From assembly GCA_964524145.1 (NCBI GenBank), contig CAZGCA010000094.1, positions 1 through 24,353 of the forward strand: 24,353 nucleotides of DNA. The letters run 5' to 3'. The stretch is from CAZGCA01 sp964524145. GTDB taxonomy: Bacteria; Hydrogenedentota; CAZGCA01. The translations under genes and the position numbers were made by a program. This document shows positions 22,475-24,353 of this stretch, piece after piece (positions within the stretch are counted from its first letter, which is position 1; each line of letters starts with the position of its first letter). The notes beneath the pieces were generated by a model. That model had not been told where the DNA came from, ran no database searches, and saw nothing but the letters and a program-made list of their open reading frames with translations.

Positions 22475-23479
22475 CTATGATCCGACCTGGTATTTCGCGA
22501 CTGCCCGGTTGTGTTCTGCGAGCGTTCTGGAGAAATGGTGCGTGCCGTCCTTCTTCGAGACGAAGTAGAGGTACGTGGAATCGTCAGGCCGGAACGCGGC
22601 CTCGAGCGCATCCCTGCCAGGGCAGCAGATGGGTCCCGGCGGCAGCCCGTTGTGGAGGTAGCTGTTGTAGGGTGAGTCGAATTCGAGGTCACGGTACGTC
22701 AAATGTTTGCGATACTTCTTGAGGGCGTAACGAATCGTGACGTCACACTGGAGCCTCATACCGCGTTCAAGCCGGCGGTATATTACCCCCGATACCTGGT
22801 TCATTTCCGAGACGTCCGCGGTCTCTTTCTGCACGATAGACGCCACAATCACGGTCTCGAGCAGCGCTTGGTCGCTCGGCGCAGCGTTCTCCGTGAGTTC
22901 GCCCAATACCTGGAAGAACCGCGTTGTCATCCGCTCGACAAGCTCGGCCGGGGCGCATTGCTCGGGTATCTGGTACGTATCGGGGAAGAGGAACCCTTCG
23001 GCTGACGCTGAAGGTATACCGAACCGAGCGCAGATAACCGGGTCGGTCGCGCATTGGATGAAGTCCTCGGCCGACATCAGGCCACGATTGTCCAGCAGCT
23101 TGGCCATCTGCTCGACAGCCATCCCTTCGGGGAACGTGACGGGGATCCCCGGCGCTCGCGCACCCTCGACCAGCATGTCGAGCATTGCCTGTGGTGACAT
23201 CGTGCCGTCGAAAACATAGTCGCCGTGTTTCAGTTCCTGCTCGACGCCTTCCATCCTGGCAGCAAGAAGCAGGAGCCATCTGTCGGTCCAGTTGTCGTAC
23301 ACCTTTTGCGCCACCTCGCGTGCGGAGGCTCCCTTGGGAACGCTGACGTGTTGCTTGATCGCCGATCCCCGACGCGGCAGGTGTATGAGGTTGTGGACCC
23401 GCAGTGAAGCGTACGCCACGGTCATAGCGCCCACAAACGCGACGGCGCATATTCTCATGGCCAACCTATCGGCTTTCAC
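22475..23479 (-). CDS. mltG: Endolytic murein transglycosylase MltG (YceG)
   Basis: 334 residues. A single N-terminal membrane anchor (about 8-27, MRICAVAFVGAMTVAYASL) is followed by a LysM-like subdomain (about 42-105) and the YceG catalytic domain. The catalytic glutamate is E219 in VASIVQKET, equal in place to E218 of E. coli. Other motifs are AEGFLFPDTYQIP, SGVIYRRLERGMRLQCD, SPYNSYLHNGLPPGPI and YLYFVSKKDGTHHFS. MRLQCDVT departs from the usual LQSDPT. It cuts nascent glycan strands and thereby sets their length. Starts: GTG 23479, or ATG 23458 with AGG six bases upstream, which removes seven residues and is equally plausible. Gene order alaS-ruvX-mltG, 65 bases after ruvX, suggests an operon. 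Confidence 0.95.
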   Translation of the reverse strand: MKADRLAMRICAVAFVGAMTVAYASLRVHNLIHLPRRGSAIKQHVSVPKGASAREVAQKVYDNWTDRWLLLLAARMEGVEQELKHGDYVFDGTMSPQAMLDMLVEGARAPGIPVTFPEGMAVEQMAKLLDNRGLMSAEDFIQCATDPVICARFGIPSASAEGFLFPDTYQIPEQCAPAELVERMTTRFFQVLGELTENAAPSDQALLETVIVASIVQKETADVSEMNQVSGVIYRRLERGMRLQCDVTIRYALKKYRKHLTYRDLEFDSPYNSYLHNGLPPGPICCPGRDALEAAFRPDDSTYLYFVSKKDGTHHFSRTLAEHNRAVAKYQVGS

Positions 23480-23544
23480 GAACTCGACGTCTCCATCCCT
23501 AAGGTCTTGGTCCAGGTTTCACCACAATTGCCGCCGGCTGTTGC

Positions 23545-24033
23545 TCATCCTGACACAGTCCTGTGGCAGTCTTGGTTCGAATCGAGGTAGTGCTGAAGAA
23601 TGATCTGTGCAGCGACACGGTCTATGACGCGGCGACGTTTCCTGCGACGTACGGACCCTTCGAGCATGGCGCGTTCGGCCGAGACCGTGGACAACCGTTC
23701 GTCCCATTGCACGACCGGGACGCCGGCGCGCGGCGTCAACGCATCCACAAACGCCTTGACAGCGTCTGCCTGTTTTCCATGTTCTCCGTCAAGCCGGAGC
23801 GGGAGGCCGCAGACGACCAGCGAAACCTTGTGCTTGCAGACGATCTTGCATATCTTCTCTATGTCGGTTTCCGGGTTCTTGCGATTCACGACGGTGAGCG
23901 GTTGGGCAGTTATCCCCAGCCCGTCGCTGATGGCCACGCCGATCCGTTTGGCTCCGACGTCGAGCCCGATCACGCGACCGCGCTCGCTCGGAGCAGCTGT
24001 CTCTTGTTCATTACTTTTCGTTTGCGAGTTCAT
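23545..24033 (-). CDS. ruvX: RuvX/YqgF-type Holliday-junction resolvase-like nuclease
   Basis: 162 residues with the RNase H-like fold. Motifs: IGLDVGAKRIGVAISD with catalytic Asp, VVCGLPLRLDGEHGKQA, WDERLSTVSAERAML with acidic pair, and IDRVAAQIILQHYLD at the C-terminus. YqgF/RuvX acts in pre-16S rRNA 5' end processing and has been called a Holliday junction resolvase. The ATG at 24033 shares one base with the alaS stop (TAATG), so translation is coupled. The first 20 residues are a polar, poorly conserved extension. Confidence 0.95.
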   Translation of the reverse strand: MNSQTKSNEQETAAPSERGRVIGLDVGAKRIGVAISDGLGITAQPLTVVNRKNPETDIEKICKIVCKHKVSLVVCGLPLRLDGEHGKQADAVKAFVDALTPRAGVPVVQWDERLSTVSAERAMLEGSVRRRKRRRVIDRVAAQIILQHYLDSNQDCHRTVSG

Positions 24034-24353
24034 TATGAGGCGAGAAACGACCTGACTATCTCGGGGACGTTGTTGACGGCTTCGGGCAGTTTGTCGGTCT
24101 TCTTTCCGCCGGCCTGCGCGAAATCCGGCCGGCCGCCGCCCCCGCCGCCGACTGCCGCGGCAACCTGTTTGACTATCTTGCCCGCGTGCAGCTTCGGTGT
24201 AAGATCTTTCGTGACAGCGCACACCAGAACAACCGCACCTTCGACGGCGCTACCGAGCAGCACGACGCCCGATCCGAGCTTGTCCTTCAGGGAGTCGGCC
24301 ATCGCGCGTAGCTCGTCCGTCCGGCAGTTGTCAACCTGCGCAGCGAGCACCTT
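24033..24353 (-). CDS. alaS: Alanyl-tRNA synthetase, C-terminal end (5' part outside window)
   Basis: The frame is open to the right edge and gives the last 106 residues of AlaRS: the DHHA1/C-Ala region with DELRAMADSLKDKLGSGVVL, GAVVLVCAVTKDL, KIVKQVAAAVGGGGGGRPDF and AQAGGKKTDKLPEAV. The poly-glycine GGGGGGRPDFAQAGG motif is the AlaS hallmark. The full enzyme charges tRNA-Ala. Stop TAA at 24035-24033 overlaps the ruvX start. Confidence 0.95.
   Translation of the reverse strand, partial: KVLAAQVDNCRTDELRAMADSLKDKLGSGVVLLGSAVEGAVVLVCAVTKDLTPKLHAGKIVKQVAAAVGGGGGGRPDFAQAGGKKTDKLPEAVNNVPEIVRSFLAS

Overview
The window is a GC-rich bacterial chromosome segment, probably a draft or metagenome-assembled contig: it has a run of about 100 Ns at 4486-4584 and genes cut at both ends. 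Several features point to the PVC group or neighbouring poorly cultured phyla (Planctomycetes, Lentisphaerota, Hydrogenedentota or Sumerlaeota type). These are a prepilin-like protein with a C-terminal H-x-DG motif, a secreted GH116-like protein, a seven-PAS hybrid kinase and a PurF paralogue lacking the N-terminal cysteine. The phylum is an inference, not a result.

Layout. 1-3008 (+): 3' part of glutamine synthetase, an in-frame C-terminal remnant of NAD+ synthetase, then an ECF sigma factor coupled to a four-helix membrane protein. 3009-4412 (-): PurF-like phosphoribosyltransferase whose glutaminase residues are lost but whose Fe-S cysteines and PRPP loop remain. 4767-8585 (+): hybrid histidine kinase. 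8707-11163 (+): exported GH116-like protein. 11308-13796 (+): good promoter, HerA-like ATPase, then a signal-less parvulin. 13797-14542: no intact gene; a truncated gene start, a 77-bp imperfect palindrome and three copies of a 28-bp hairpin repeat. 14543-15472 (+): prepilin-like protein, convergent with tilS (-). A CAU-anticodon tRNA with encoded CCA lies just upstream of tilS on the same strand. 17416-18026 (-): DUF433/DUF5615 toxin-antitoxin-type pair. 18297-20990 (+): beta-CASP metallo-hydrolase and LarA-type racemase. 21248-22006 (+): FlgM-like small protein and RlpA-like lipoprotein. 22007-22474: two hairpins, one terminator-like, and an 88-bp palindromic repeat. 22475-24353 (-): alaS (partial), ruvX and mltG.

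Most of the content is housekeeping or envelope biology: nitrogen and purine metabolism, tRNA maturation, tRNA charging, cell-wall lytic enzymes and signalling. No phage, CRISPR or intact insertion sequence is visible. The most unusual items are the PurF paralogue with a dead glutaminase site, the sigma-factor partner without a zinc anti-sigma motif, and the repeat-rich, gene-poor intervals at 13.8-14.3 kb and 22.1-22.4 kb.
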